Shown here: in pieces, positions 33,470 through 44,927 of the stretch
Numbering within the stretch: position 1 is the first letter of the stretch
Layout: each line of letters begins with the position of its first letter
Source of the DNA: Moniliophthora roreri
Lineage: Eukaryota; Basidiomycota; Agaricomycetes; Agaricales; Marasmiaceae
DNA length: 64,000 nt
Direction of reading: 5' to 3'
NCBI GenBank assembly: GCA_001466705.2
Contig: LATX02000215.1
Location: 124,001 to 188,000, forward strand
Position numbers and translations under genes: made by a program
Notes under the pieces: generated by a model
The model's input: the letters and a program-made list of their open reading frames with translations, nothing else
What the model was told of the DNA's origin: nothing
Database searches by the model: none

Positions 33470-34613
33470 AATGGTTGCCGTGATGGCCTTCCATTCTACA
33501 TCATGCAGTGCTATGAAGAGATGCAACCTCTAATGCAACGAGCTGGGTTCGATGTTGCTTGCATCACTGATGAGGGTGCATCAGCATCAATGTATGGCCA
33601 CAGGCTGCCAAATCCACGAGTGACATTAGGATTGTATCGTCTTAATCCTGTAAAAGAGCATTTTCAATTCGTTCATTCGTCGTAAAGGTGTGGAAGGGAG
33701 AAGATACACTGCTGTAATTGACTCATAACGTAGAGGCCCACGCTGACTCACCACATTGACCATTTCTGAAGATCTCTCCCTCTTGACTCTCGATTTCCAA
33801 TACACCGCAGTGTGTATCCTGATGAGTATACTGAGTCAGAAAGCGATTAATTATAAATTACACTGACGCCATGCTAAACCCCGACAGAGGCTGCGGGTAG
33901 TCAATTTCTCCATCAACTTCGCGGGAGGCTGGGACAAAGGCACGAGTCAGGACTGAAAATGCATAGATTAGAGCTGGAGCATTAGAGCTGACCGAATCAT
34001 GGAGAAATTCCCGAAACGAGCCATACGACACGTTCGAACGCACTCCAAATCAGACACTGCTTTGGGTATCATAGCCCGTGATATCATTGACGGTGATTGG
34101 AGCCTGCAATCCAGTTGCGGGAATCAGGATGTGGCAGATGGATCGATATGAACATTGTTAAACGATTGGTAACAGAGTTGTGAAGGCTCGTTCGACAGTG
34201 CAGCTGGAGAAAGGAAAGATTTGCGGTCAATTTTAGATCATGGAAACCATGAGTTCACCAAAGATGTCAAAGTCACAGTTTCCCTGCCCCAATTTTCCGG
34301 TCAACCTTTTCTGAGAAATGGCGCATCTTCTCTCCTGAATAACGACTATTTCCCATTTCAATCTCCCCCCCCGTACCTCAATATCGACACATCAAAATGT
34401 CTGTGATGAGCACTTGAGCTTGAGAACATAACGTACTTCAACACTAACCTCGAAGTCTTTGGAACCAGTATTTGTCCCGAGTGGAAACGAAGGAGAACGG
34501 TAGCCGTAAAAGGTCGACGCGGCCGTCCGGCTCGCCAAGCTCACCGTGACATTCTTCCCACGAAGGGACGCAACACTTGACCACGAACCGCCACCTTGAC
34601 TATCCTCTCTCAT
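33470..34613 (-). pseudogene. Degenerate gene next to mini-protein 1
   Basis: An ATG-led frame at 34613 (MREDSQGGGSWSSVASLRG, to about 34430) is followed by open pieces farther down the minus strand: a segment reading APITVNDITGYDTQSS then FGVRSNVSYGSFREF around 33880-34110, and one near 33480-33520 containing HDVEWKAITATIRGG. They are separated by stops and possible introns. Recognisable counterparts lie on the + strand at 47170-48440. I do not recognise the protein; with several frame interruptions in both copies it is either a highly intron-rich gene I could not assemble or a decaying one. Confidence 0.3.
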
Positions 34614-35112
34614 ATTTTACAAGGCGGTACTGCGAACCATTTAGGCCTCATCAATCGAATTCTTTCCTTTCAAGACACCTAGATCTCACTAGATTGATAT
34701 GTTGACGGCGCATCACCTGAACTAGAGCATGTTCCCTTGCTCTCGGCCGCTGAATATCGAGTCTCACCGCTCAGCATAGTTTCCTCTACAGTAATGCTCT
34801 GCCGGAATACTCAAGTGGCGTTCGATTGTCGCTCGTCCCCGAGGTCTGCTGTGTCTTCACGCTAATGGATATAGTATGGTACTGACAACCTCATATTCAT
34901 ATGACCAAATTTTGAAGGCAGGCTTCTTTCTGCTGTTTAGAATACACGGTTCTCGCCTCTGAGCTCTACCAGCAAGCCAAGTATCTGGTGCGCACCCCAT
35001 CGACTCGGCTGTGTAGAACAAGTGTACACCCACTCATTGTCACATTGACGTGTGCGTCGGTACCGACTCGACAACTTCTCGACGTATCGCATAACTGCCA
35101 AAGGTGTATACG

Positions 35113-35147
35113 GATGAGGTGAAATCTCACTGTTGTGGTCTTTAAAG
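35113..35147 (+). promoter_or_regulatory. Shared promoter boxes, mini-protein 1
   Basis: GATGAGGTGAAATCTCAC (35113-35130) followed by GTCTTTAAAG (35138-35147), about 60 nt before the ATG. The same two boxes precede the genes at 37320, 46624 and 57619 in the same order, so they are likely a regulatory site plus a TATA-type element. Confidence 0.65.
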
Positions 35148-35205
35148 GAAGCGCCTATCCTCAGCTTTTTCTTCACCCTTCTCTTCTTATCTTGGTATTC
35201 CTATC

Positions 35206-35516
35206 ATGAACTTGATCTGCACATTTCCTCCCTTTTTGCTCCTTGCTACTGTTGCTTTGGGGCTCCCGGTTGCTCCATCATCGACTGGGTGAGTTCCCAA
35301 GCACGCGCTACAACCGAACGAATGCTCACTGTCTCCACAGAGTCGCAGCTCCTGACCTTGAATCTCAACTGTCAAACCTGTCTGTCAAGCTTGAAATTGG
35401 ACAGGTAAAGTATGAATCTCATTTAAGCTTGCTTTGAACTCACGTTTATAAAGGGTCATCGGACGTTGGTGTCGCGTTGCTTTATTTGCGGTCTCAACGG
35501 ATGTTTTCTATGCTGA
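35206..35516 (+). CDS. Secreted CxxC-CxxC mini-protein 1
   Basis: CDS is join(35206..35288,35341..35404,35454..35516), 69 aa. Exon 1 (83 nt) encodes a signal peptide (MNLICTFPPFLLLATVALG) and a short Pro/Ser spacer. Exon 2 encodes a polar linker containing LSVKLEIG. Exon 3 encodes a 20-residue tail, with CFIC and CFLC separated by four residues, ending at the final Cys. Intron phases are 2 and 0, as in the other three members. The two CxxC pairs could form disulfides or bind a metal ion; which one is unknown. The size, signal peptide and Cys tail fit a small secreted protein or effector-like peptide. It is not among the small secreted families I know. Its surroundings (33.4-35.5 kb) recur inverted around mini-protein 3. 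Confidence 0.75.
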
Positions 35517-36039
35517 ACGCGTGCTATGTCAATCACGAATCTGATATTTATTGAGGAGGAGCACGAGGATTGATGATTCCCAGTTTGCTTATTTATTCCC
35601 TATCCTACTAGTATGCGCCGTAATTGGGTTGTACTCGTAGGACATTTTCATAGCTCTCCATTATACTACTGAATTTGTCTGCTTGTCTGTAGTATATGAG
35701 AATATTCATGACGTGCGATTCCTGAGGCTGCTGCTCGGTGATGAACTCAAAAAAAAAATCAAGCATCTTTAATTCATTATTCCCCGACGCCGTTTCGCGC
35801 ATATCTAAGCCGCTGCGAGATGGTCTCTTTCCTAAGGCCAAAATGTCATCCATTGGTTGTTGAGGAGGAAGGGTTCTGAATTTTTTGGTCGACGGAACAG
35901 AGTCATTGTTGAAGGAAGCGCTTATTTAAGGAACTTTTTCCCCTTGACCGCAAACCATGACGTCGGATTTAGTAACTTTATACCTTCCACACGGGGTTAC
36001 AACAAAACGATCTGTCGAGAAATTTTCGTCACGAGGATT
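35517..36039. other. 3' flank of mini-protein 1
   Basis: An 81-codon minus-strand frame (35608-35853) is the longest open stretch; it has no recognisable motif and no counterpart beside the other mini-protein genes, so I do not call it a gene. Otherwise nothing is seen. Confidence 0.35.
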
Positions 36040-36235
36040 CGTCTTTATCTGTCAACTTTTTCCTTATGCGGGTGGGAAAGTCGTGGTCTGATAGATATCG
36101 ATAGATCGTTTTGTTTGGCTAATTCAGCTTCGCTCTCACTACGGTGCCCAAAGTTTCCGCAAAACCACAACGCCAGAAACGGACTCATAATCGTTATCGG
36201 ACCCTGATGGCCCCACTGCGGCAAGTATCTTCTAG
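36040..36235. repeat. Direct repeat, copy 1
   Basis: The stretch with GGGTGGGAAAGT and CGATAGATCGTTTTGTTT and a CACTGCGGCAAGT end recurs in the same orientation at about 38290-38490. Both copies lie at a similar distance downstream of a mini-protein gene (1 and 2), which marks a tandem duplication of a ~2.2 kb unit carrying gene plus flank. Confidence 0.7.
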
Positions 36236-36699
36236 CTATGTACTGGGATACAAGGGGATATGAGTCGGCGACTCGTTGGACTGTGCCTGAAGCAAAGCTG
36301 AGCTATCCAGGTTCCGCCCCAATGACTCGAATATCTCATCATTCCTTTGGCTGTACCCTTAATCCAGGATCTTGCTTCACCTGAACGAGCTCCAAATAAG
36401 GATGTCGCCTCGCCCCAAACTCGCCGTTTCTCCAGAGTCCTCCCGAATGTGAAGAGCTAGCCTTATTTTTTCCGATAAGTACTCGAATCCAATATGGTAT
36501 GCATTGTCACAGTGTCTTCTCTCCATCATAAACTGGTATCGAGCTACTAGTGACCTTCTCCTTAGCTAAGACGATCTGTCCTGGACTACGATGTGTATAT
36601 CACACGACACCCGAGTAGTCCGCGCCATGATCATTTTGGAAAAAAGTTCCCACATATCTTACGGCTTGAATACGAACTGCCACGCGCTTTATTATTGTA

Positions 36700-37014
36700 T
36701 CAGTCCTCTAAGGCGATACTGCAAGCCACCATCAAAAAAAACTTCATGGCCGCCAGAAGCTGAAGATGATGCGTATCTTCAGGTGCTTCCGGCTGGAACC
36801 AGACCGTAACAAAGCGTAGGTTCCTCCCCCTGCGATCTTTCTGGGACTCGAAACCTACATCTTGCCCCAATGCAGTCATTTCTACCTCCCCGGGACGTTC
36901 AGATAAGGTGCCTTGGCGCTCAGCTGCTGTGTATGGTTTCAAGTGCGTCCCGATCTCGGCTGTGAACGTTTGAACGGGATACACTGTCGCGATCGCCGCA
37001 AACCCAAGGACCAA
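36700..37014 (-). CDS. Small ORF upstream of mini-protein 2
   Basis: An uninterrupted 104-codon frame, divergent from mini-protein 2, with a hydrophobic start and a mixed polar middle (QDVGFESQKDRRGRN) and a second hydrophobic stretch near the C-terminus (MKFFLMVACSIAL). No family is recognised and no clear counterpart stands next to the other mini-protein genes. It could be chance; transcript evidence is needed to accept it. Confidence 0.2.
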   Translation of the reverse strand: MVLGFAAIATVYPVQTFTAEIGTHLKPYTAAERQGTLSERPGEVEMTALGQDVGFESQKDRRGRNLRFVTVWFQPEAPEDTHHLQLLAAMKFFLMVACSIALED

Positions 37015-37230
37015 GGTCTAAAGCAGGCTGCTCTCGCTCCAAATCATAGCCTGTTTACTACTAGATCTAAGGACTAGGACTCTGGCACACACAATCTACT
37101 CGATTTGGCTGTGTGCAATCAGAATGTAGCGGCGGAGTGACACCGACTCATCGTTGCAATGTTACATGTATGATGCATCGCTATCCGCTTCAACTCTTCA
37201 GTGTTGTATGCGTCGTAAGCTTCCAATTTA

Positions 37231-37277
37231 TGAGGTGAAATCTCGGCGTCAATTTACAGAGTTGTAGTCTTTAAAAG
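37231..37277 (+). promoter_or_regulatory. Shared promoter boxes, mini-protein 2
   Basis: TGAGGTGAAATCTCGG (37231-37246), then GTCTTTAAAAG (37267-37277), about 45 nt before the ATG. The first box is identical in its core to that of mini-protein 1; the spacing between boxes is longer here. Confidence 0.6.
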
Positions 37278-37319
37278 GCCAACCCGTGCGTCCCATTCCT
37301 TCATTCTCAAATCACCCCA

Positions 37320-37651
37320 ATGAACTTTACCACTCTAATCCTCTCTTACTTGGTTCTCGCCACTACTGGTGCTTTGGCACTACCGACTGGCTCGTCAAAT
37401 CGGTATGTCCCTACATGCCCTGGTATCTTCTTCTGCTGACTTATTACTGATAGCGTCCTGGTCACTGGCACCTCTAATTCACAAATAGAGACGCCCAACG
37501 TATCGACAGATAATCTATCTGTTCAGGTGAGCCATAGTTCCTTCCAAGCTGCTACGCAGAGAAAATTTATATCCGTGTCTCCTAGAACAATAACAAACTC
37601 GTTGCCAAGTGTGTCGTTTGTGACGCGAACGGCAACTGCGTCCAGTGCTGA
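37320..37651 (+). CDS. Secreted CxxC-CxxC mini-protein 2
   Basis: CDS is join(37320..37402,37454..37526,37586..37651), 73 aa. The signal peptide is MNFTTLILSYLVLATTGALA; exon 1 is again 83 nt. Exon 2 is slightly longer and rich in Ser/Thr/Asn. The tail exon reads NNNKLVAK then CVVC, five residues (DANGN), and CVQC at the end. Its first words match mini-protein 3 (NN..LxA[KR]C), so the tail is the conserved part while the linker drifts. It lies 2.1 kb from mini-protein 1 in the same orientation with a shared downstream repeat: a tandem duplicate. Confidence 0.75.
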
Positions 37652-38289
37652 GCCCGAACGGGCATATTTATTGAATATTTATTGAAGAGCTCGGAAGTTT
37701 GTGATAACTGGAATGATCCATGTAGCGATAGTACTTCGAGTTTTCCCGATCTACCGTATAGTGCAGCATAATTAGACTATAAGATACAAGATACCTTTAC
37801 TGTAATTAGTCCGTACTTAATGCACCACCTTAATTAGCCTCACGACATACCTTTTTCCGTGAATGAATTATCGGAATCTGCATCAGACATCCTTCTTTGA
37901 GAGGTCCACTCTCTTGCTTTCGTGGCTAGTATATCCTAGCAACAGTCCGACAAAGTACAACGCTGCACGACCAGAGCACGACTTTTTTTTGCCGCGTGTC
38001 TCCCGCGATCGAGTCATCGGCTAGCCAGTGATCTCAGAACCCGCAGCAGAAAATGAGTCAAAGGGAAGACCAGTTGAATTGTCTGAGCGGCTAGCTCACC
38101 CAGCCATTCACTCACGGTCAGCAATATTAAGGTCGTCTTGATTACAGTCAAAGGAGGCTGGCGGCACCGGTAGATGTGATCTGACGCGAGCAAACGACAC
38201 TGCCACGGCATCAACTTGCTCAGAAAATAAGAATCTTGTTCAGCAACGTGGTCGGATCGACGGCCTTATCTGATTGTCGACTCGGACCC
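37652..38289. other. 3' flank of mini-protein 2, no gene seen
   Basis: AT-rich stretches near 37680-37870 and no open frame of note. The second copy of the direct repeat follows. Confidence 0.35.
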
Positions 38290-38490
38290 GAGGCAAGTTT
38301 CAGGTTCGTCTTCTTTTGCCAAATTTTTCCTTATATGGAAGGTATAAGTGGGTGGGAAAGTTGTGGTTTGATAGATCTCGATAGATCGTTTTGTTTGATT
38401 CCATCGTCTGTTAGCCCAGAAAGTTACAACGCCAGAAAACGGACTCGTACTTGCCATCGGACCCCGACGGCCCACTGCGGCAAGTTTGCC
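38290..38490. repeat. Direct repeat, copy 2
   Basis: Same orientation as 36040-36235, with matching TTTTCCTTAT, GGGTGGGAAAGT, CGATAGATCGTTTTGTTT and CACTGCGGCAAGT words in order and a few indels between them. Confidence 0.7.
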
Positions 38491-38903
38491 AGCATTCGCC
38501 CCTGGTTCGCCCTGTACCTGACGAGAGATCTGCTACACGGATATTGCCACTGAATGTGGCGGTGCATTTGCAGTGCATCGGTGAGGCTCCATCCTCCCGA
38601 TAAAACGACAATGAGTATCGCATCAGACACGTTAATGAAACGCATCAGATCGTTGTCATTTGAACGTTTGAGCACTTGGCCGGGAATGATGCGTTACTTG
38701 GACCTATGCTGTGCAGCTGCGTCGGCGGAACCAATGAAAAATATTTTTATTGGTCGGGCTATTTAGTATACATACATACAAGTTATTTTTGCAACCATTC
38801 TTCAAATACATACCGAGTCCGATCATGACGTTAGTTCGTCGCATGATACGTGAATGCTGGAATGTACGTTTACACGGTATGTACCTCACTTGAAGGCACA
38901 ACT

Positions 38904-39958
38904 TCACCATCCTCTCTCGGCAAAGTCCACCAACAGATCCCTCGCTGTCTCCTTAGTTCTATACTTCCGTTCTCCTTGGCCTTTCTCCCTGCCTGCTGCG
39001 CCATTCGACAATCCAAGGATCCGCTTAGCCTTCCCGTTCTTGTATTTGACGTGCGGAGCGACATCCTTCCTTGCACCCACTCTACCTTTAGCAAGAGGGT
39101 GTCTTGTGTATGGAGCCGGTGACAGGGCATTGGCGATGTCCAGATTACAAGATAATGTTACGCGTTACTGTGGTTATGAAGAACATAACGAAAAAGAGAA
39201 CGTACGCCATTCTTGGGTGTTATAGTCTTCTGCGCTAATGATGATTCTCTGCCACCAGCCTCGTTCTATCGCTCGAACGTGTGCCTCTGCAGCATCTCTG
39301 ACATCAATCCAACCAGAAACATTGGCCAATAGTGCGAATTCTGGTTGACCTGCCGCGTCTTTTTAAGTCTCAGGATATTCATGTATAATGCCAAGTATAT
39401 AGACGTACCAGGTCCGTGAACAACTTTGTTACCAATACTCTACAGTGGGACCCAGGTCCTGAGGCTGGGTAACGTGGTGAGCCGTTGGGCCAAAGACGAA
39501 TGATGGGTTTCAGAACAACTAGATCCCAAGCAGCTGTATTCCCGCGGCCATAACAGATGATCAGATCAAACCCAAAGCAAGCGCATTTAAAATTCACCTC
39601 GTTCAGTCAACGTTTTACTAGCCCGATACTTGACCATATTCGGTACACCTTTTCCCTTCTCCTCGACCTCTTTGACACTCTGCTCATTCCAGTTTTCCTC
39701 GTCAAATGTCTTTGGTTCCGGTAGAGTCTGCGAGATAGTCGCACAAGACGAAGTTACCACAACTCTCTTCACCTTATCACCGAACTTCTTAGCACTCTCT
39801 AAGATCCCTACAGTTCCATTCACAGATCTTTCGGATCTTCCAGGTTTAAAGTGGCCGGTGAAGCAACATGTTGGACAGCGAGCTACCCAGGCGCCGATGT
39901 AGCCGTTAGCGCCAGTGACTAGCACGAGAGATTTAGAGGCAGAAGAGATAACCAGCAC
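38904..39958 (-). pseudogene. SDR (dihydroflavonol-reductase-like), broken copy 1
   Basis: The N-terminal Rossmann start (LVTGANGYIGAWVAR) jumps directly to the VQHVASP segment, so about 65 residues are deleted. A further frame change then leads into SVNGTVGILES. YRASKTLTE (catalytic YxxxK) is kept. The middle exon (39400-39540) is degraded: WDLVVLKP is recognisable but the rest has drifted. The last two exons (DVRDAAEAHVRAIE near 39280-39310; ending DFAERGW at 38904) are still readable. With the deletion inside the cofactor fold it cannot encode a working enzyme. Nearest relatives are the two intact copies next door. Confidence 0.8.
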
Positions 39959-40341
39959 GGTGGTGGTAGTAGCTAAGAACAGTTAGTCTCAGTGATGATG
40001 AGAGTTTGATACCGACCAGGTGTCATACCGATGAAACTGACATATCTCATTATTGTCAATCGTTGTCTCATCCGCATTGAGGGCATTAGTGAAGGCGTCA
40101 ACTCAACACTAATAGCCGACCCCTGGAGCCGGTCCTGCTTGAGATAACGACATTAGACGCCAATGACATGAATGGGTCCTCGGCTGTGCCGGTGCCCAGA
40201 GATAAGACTTCGATCTATGTTATGGGACGCACTGGTAGTATTATTGAGAGAAATCGTGGAGGCATGAATACCGGACGTACAAATTCCCTGAACTCGAATT
40301 ACACAGTTCCCTGGCCTCTTCAGCACCTAAACTTATCTCCT

Positions 40342-41639
40342 CTACCACCCTCTCTCAGCAAAATCCGTTAACAGATCCTTGACCGTCTCTTCCTTCGTTC
40401 TATACTTCCATTCACCATGGCCTGTTTCTCTGCCCGTCGCTTCATGGGACAAGCCGAGGACCCGCTTTGCCTTCTCATTCTTGTATACAACGTGCGGAGC
40501 GACATCTTTACCAGCACCCGCTTTGCCTTTAGCAAGAGGGTGTCTAGTATACGGCTGCGGCGTAAGAGCGTTGGCGACATCAACTATCATCAAGTAAGGG
40601 CAGAAGTCGGTAATACCGTATTGGAAAGGACAAAAAGAAACGTACGCCATTCCTGAACGCTCATGTCCTCAGCACTGACGATGATCCTCTGCCCACTGGC
40701 CTCCTCTTTCTCTATAGCCCGAGCATGCGCTTCTGCAAGATCTCTAATATCGATGCAGCCGGTAATCTTGGCAAGCAAAACAGATTCAGGTTGACCCGCT
40801 GCATCTGCGTCGAAGGCGTGTCAGTCTCAACACACGTACTATAACGAGGAACAGCATACCAGGTTCATAGGTCATGACGTATTGATACCAATACCCAAGC
40901 GAAGCCCCTAGATCCTTGGGTTGCGTGACACAGTGTATCGCCGGGCCCAAGACCATCGGCGGTATCAGAACAACAAGGTCCCATAGTAATTCAGGGTTTT
41001 CTTTCATGAAAGTCCACGCGGCTGTACGTCCAAAGAGGTTAGAACGAGTCTGTGTTAACCGTTCCAGAACTCACCTCGTTCGGCCAGAGTCTTACTAGCT
41101 CTATACTTTACCATACTCGGGGCATGTCTTCCTTTCGCCTCCAGCTCTTTGATACTCTGCTCATTCCAGTCCTCCTCGCTGAAAACCTTCGGCTCCGGCA
41201 AAGTTTGTGAAACACTCGAACACGACGATGTCACCACAACTCTCTTCACCTTATCACCAAACTCCTTAACGCTCTGTAAAATCCCCACCGTACCATTCAC
41301 AGCAGGTTCGATTACATCTTTCGGATCGTCGGCGTCCAAGATGACCGGGGATGCGATATGCTGAACAGCATCGATGCCTTTTACCGCTTCGTCAAAAGCA
41401 CCTGGTTTACAAATGTCCTCGACTACGACAAATTCGAATTTGCCCAGTTTGCCGGGTTGATTGTAGCCAGGGAGTTTTACGAACTTGTTGAGAATTTCTT
41501 CGCCTTTGGCTGCGGAACGAACGGTACCTCGGACGTTGTAACCTCGCTCGAGAAGGACACGGGTTACCCAGGCGGCGATGTAGCCGTTAGCACCGGTGAC
41601 GAGGATGCAGGGGTCAGAAGTGGTAGAGATGATTGGCAT
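40342..41639 (-). CDS. NAD(P)-dependent SDR, dihydroflavonol-reductase-like, copy 2
   Basis: CDS is complement(join(40342..40583,40646..40804,40860..41021,41075..41639)), 375 aa. I start at MPIISTTS, the position matching copy 3; an ATG 87 nt upstream (41726) would add an unconserved leader. N-terminal TGANGYI (about 15-21) binds the cofactor, HIASP is near 100, and YRASK (YxxxK) supplies catalytic Tyr and Lys. C-terminus is DFAERGW. Extended SDRs of this type reduce ketones or aldehydes, or the carbonyl of phenolic compounds, with NADPH; the substrate is unknown. All introns are 50-62 nt GT-AG with phase 1. It is tandem with the pseudogene and head-to-head with copy 3. Confidence 0.9.
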
Positions 41640-42258
41640 GGAGATGATGGTTATGGGTAGAAAAGATAAGAATAATTCAATGGTATCAGGGAGTTGCCCC
41701 AGGTGAGCTACTGATGGATATAGCATTCCTCTCCCGCGATGGCTATCATTGTTGGATGTTGGCCATCACTGTCCTCAACGACATTGACCAATCATTGAAT
41801 CTGATGGTGATTAGGACGGTACGTTTTGGCAGATACCTCTGGCATTGGAAGTGAAGAAAAAAGGAAGATCAGCTACTCACCATTTTCAACTCGTTAACAT
41901 TTAGTGCTTTATTGATTCTTCCTTCACGGGTGCTCTCCCACTCTTCAAGGAGAAGACTGAGCATTAAATGAACCTAAATCTGATACATAACGCACCGTTT
42001 TAACGCCAGCTCCAAACGAAAATGAAGTTGATTAAATTATCGAAACGAGCGCCCCCTGCTATTCCAACGAATCCAATATCGGCCGACAGTTTCAAAAGTG
42101 TTTCGGTGACGGCTGTCGACTGCAAAAGGAACTGCTCAGTCAGCAACGCTTGCCGGCAGTCCGGCGGAATCCCGGCATTAGCTTGAAAATTGAACCACAA
42201 CGCTCATCATGTCGTCTTTTCTCATCCTTATCTCTTCTTCGAACCACCATCATCTGAA
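41640..42258. promoter_or_regulatory. Shared divergent promoter region of SDR copies 2 and 3
   Basis: 619 bp between the two ATGs of head-to-head reductase genes. No clear TATA box was identified. Both start codons are fixed by the mutual match of the N-termini. Confidence 0.45.
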
Positions 42259-43557
42259 ATGCCAGTCGTCAGTCCTACCTCGAAATCTCTCATCCTTGTC
42301 ACCGGGGTTACAGGCTACATCGCTGCCTGGGTAGCTCGCGTTCTACTTGAACGTGGCCACGATGTACGGGGTACTGTTCGTTCTCGATCCAAAGGCGAAG
42401 AGCTTCTCGCCGAGTTCACCAAGATTCCTGGATATAATACACCAGGAAAACTCGGCAAATTTGACTTTGTCATTGTTGAAGACATCTCGAAACCGGGTGC
42501 ATTCGACGAAGCAGTCAAAGGTGTTGATGCGGTTCAACATATCGCCTCGCCGTTCCATTTGAACGCTGACGACCCAAAGGAGTTGATTGAGCCGGCGGTT
42601 AATGGGACTGTGGGTGTTTTGGAGAGTGTCAAGAAGTATGGTGGAGAGCAAGTGAAGAGAGTTGTGGTGACTTCGTCTTGTGCGAGTATTATGCATAATT
42701 CGCCGGAGCCAAAGGTGTTCAGTGAGGAAAATTGGAACGAGCAGAGCATCAAGGAGGTTGAAGAACATGGGAGGAATGCGACCAATCTAGCGAAATATAG
42801 GGCTAGTAAGACATTAGCTGAACGATGCAAGTGTTAATGACTATGTTTTTGCGCTATCTCATCTGACTATTTGTGGATATACAGCTGCCTGGGCATACAT
42901 CAAGGAGAATCCCGGCTTGAAATGGGATCTCGTCACTATCAACCCGCCGTTTGTCTTTGGTCCAGCAACGAACTACGTTCCCAAACCCGAGAACTTGGGT
43001 ACATCTGCAGGAGACTGGTTCAGGACCATCATGACATATGAACCCGGTATGTACTTCTCTCGCAGTATCACTCACGCTTCTGATGCTAATATTCGACGTA
43101 GATGCAGGAGGCAAACCAGCATCAGCGTTGACCGCGAGGATTTTTGCCTGGGTTGACGTTAGAGATCTCGGAGAAGCACACGTTCGAGCATTGGAAAGAG
43201 AAGAGGCTAGCGGGCAGAGAATCATTATCAGCGCAGGAGACTTTACCTGGCAAGATTGGCGTATGTCCTCTTTCGTCTCCTCTTTCCTTTCTTATTACTG
43301 ACTCGCTTGTAGTTGATATCGTCAATTCACTCACACCAGTTCCCTACACGAAACATCCACTTGCGAAAGGTACACCAGGTGCTGCGGAAGGATCTTCTCC
43401 ACTTGTTGCATATAAGAACGAGAAGGCGAAGCGGATTCTGGGGCTCTCGAATGACGCGACAGTCAGAGCCGAGAAAGGTGCAGGCGAGTGGAAGTATAGA
43501 ACCAAAGAAGAGGAAGCGAAGGATCTCTTGGCTGATTACGCTGTGAGAGGGTGGTAG
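42259..43557 (+). CDS. NAD(P)-dependent SDR, dihydroflavonol-reductase-like, copy 3
   Basis: CDS is join(42259..42826,42885..43046,43102..43260,43313..43557), 377 aa, four exons at the same positions and phases as copy 2. The cofactor loop reads TGVTGYI instead of TGANGYI. YRASKTLAER is intact, and the protein ends DYAVRGW. Intron 1 starts GCAAGT rather than GT: in copy 2 the same site is GTGAGT, and only splicing at the GC keeps the frame into AWAYIKENP. Exons 2 and 3 are the same length as in copy 2 (162 and 159 nt). Role is as for copy 2; the pair probably act on related substrates. Confidence 0.9.
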
Positions 43558-44072
43558 ACTCCACAATACAGACAAAGTAGATGAAGTCAGAGAAGTGTAT
43601 TACTAGAACTAAGATCATTTGTATCCAGACATATGGAGGCTCTACGCGGCCGTACTGTGCAAGGGGAACAAAGAAAAGAAGCGGTGGGTTCTTCGATGGT
43701 GGTGGCGGTAGTACCATCGAGAATGCTTTTGTTAGAATTCGTGTTCTTCGGCGACGTTACGCTGTAAGGGAAAGGACTTGGTCACTCCGCCTATTTTATC
43801 TAGATGGCCAAGCGCAAACTCACCGACATGTCACCTTCGCTGCCTAGGCAGTATGATTCGACTCCATGTTCCTCTATCACATCCAAATCCACCCTCCGTG
43901 TTGTCATTGTCCAGGAAGATCTGTTGTAAGATGTTGATACCGTGTTGACGGAGTCGTAGGATTAAGCGCCCAAAGCTTCATCTTTTCATCAGGACAGGGA
44001 CAGATTGGACATTGAATTGACTGTATGAAACTAATATTACTGCAGTAAATGGAACTCAAGTATGGTAAACTA
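43558..44072. other. Intergenic, no gene seen
   Basis: 3' flanks of SDR copy 3 and of the minus-strand coiled-coil gene. Short frames only. Confidence 0.4.
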
Positions 44073-44927
44073 TCAAGAGAAATAAATCCAGTAAACGAGA
44101 GCCATAACTGTAAAAATCGAGAGGTCGACATTGCTCCTATACAAACTATTCTTCTCCTCTTTCAGCTTGGAGACCATCGCTCCAGCATTACCTAGATCAG
44201 CTACATGCTTATCTGTTTGTGCGCTAACCTGCTGTAGCTCAATCTCCAAGCCATTACTTTTCGCCCTCTCCTCGTTCACTAAACGGATAAGGTGTCTAAT
44301 CTTGAACTCGGCCTCTTTGGTCGCAAGGTTGGCACTTCCTAGTTCAGCTCTCTCCGCTGTGAGTTCGTTGTCCTTGTTCGCGATTATAATGGCATGCGCT
44401 CTGCGTAAGCGAGAGGCATCGCGGCGAGACTCCGCTACTTCCAATGCTTGGGAGCGGAAATTCGACTCCAGCTCGTTCATCTCCCATGTCACCCGGGACA
44501 AAGTGCCCTCAAGGTCATTGACCTTGTCCTGAAGAACGCAAAGCTGGTCCTTAAGCGCACAGTTTTCGTGTTCAAGCTGCGAACGCGCATTCTCCAGGGA
44601 CTCCACATTTTGAAGCAGTACTTCGTGGTGTAGATCGTGGGCAGCGTCGGAAAGGACACTGGTTATATCCCCGTTCTCCGAGCAGTCGGGCTGTGATTTC
44701 CAGGTCTCAGTATTCCTGCATATTGGATAAGTGAAAACGAACACACTGAATCATTGAGGTCTTCTCCGCCATATGCTTTCCTGACGTTTATCGCGTCCGA
44801 TGTAGCGTCTTCCGCAAGAATCTGTGTACCGGTCAGGAAAGACCTTGTGGCAACACGAAGGACTCACAGAAAGAAATGTCTCCAATTCGTGTTCTATTTC
44901 CGGTACATGGGTGGCTACGGGATCCAT
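44073..44927 (-). CDS. Coiled-coil protein with C-terminal membrane anchor
   Basis: The main frame (44073-44744) encodes a long heptad coiled coil (LENARSQLEHENCALKDQ, then many E/K/L heptads) ending in one hydrophobic helix, IFTVMALVYWIYF, only a few residues from the stop: a tail-anchored layout. Upstream, an ATG at 44927 opens a likely first exon (MDPVATHVPEIEHELETFL) joined by a clean intron (GTGAGT...ACACAG) to ILAEDATSDAINVRKAYGG; the next junction into the main frame would need a very small intron (about 30 nt), so the start is not settled. Similar coiled-coil-plus-helix proteins lie at 59.4-59.9 and 60.2-61.3 kb. Organelle or ER tethering is inference. Confidence 0.6.
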
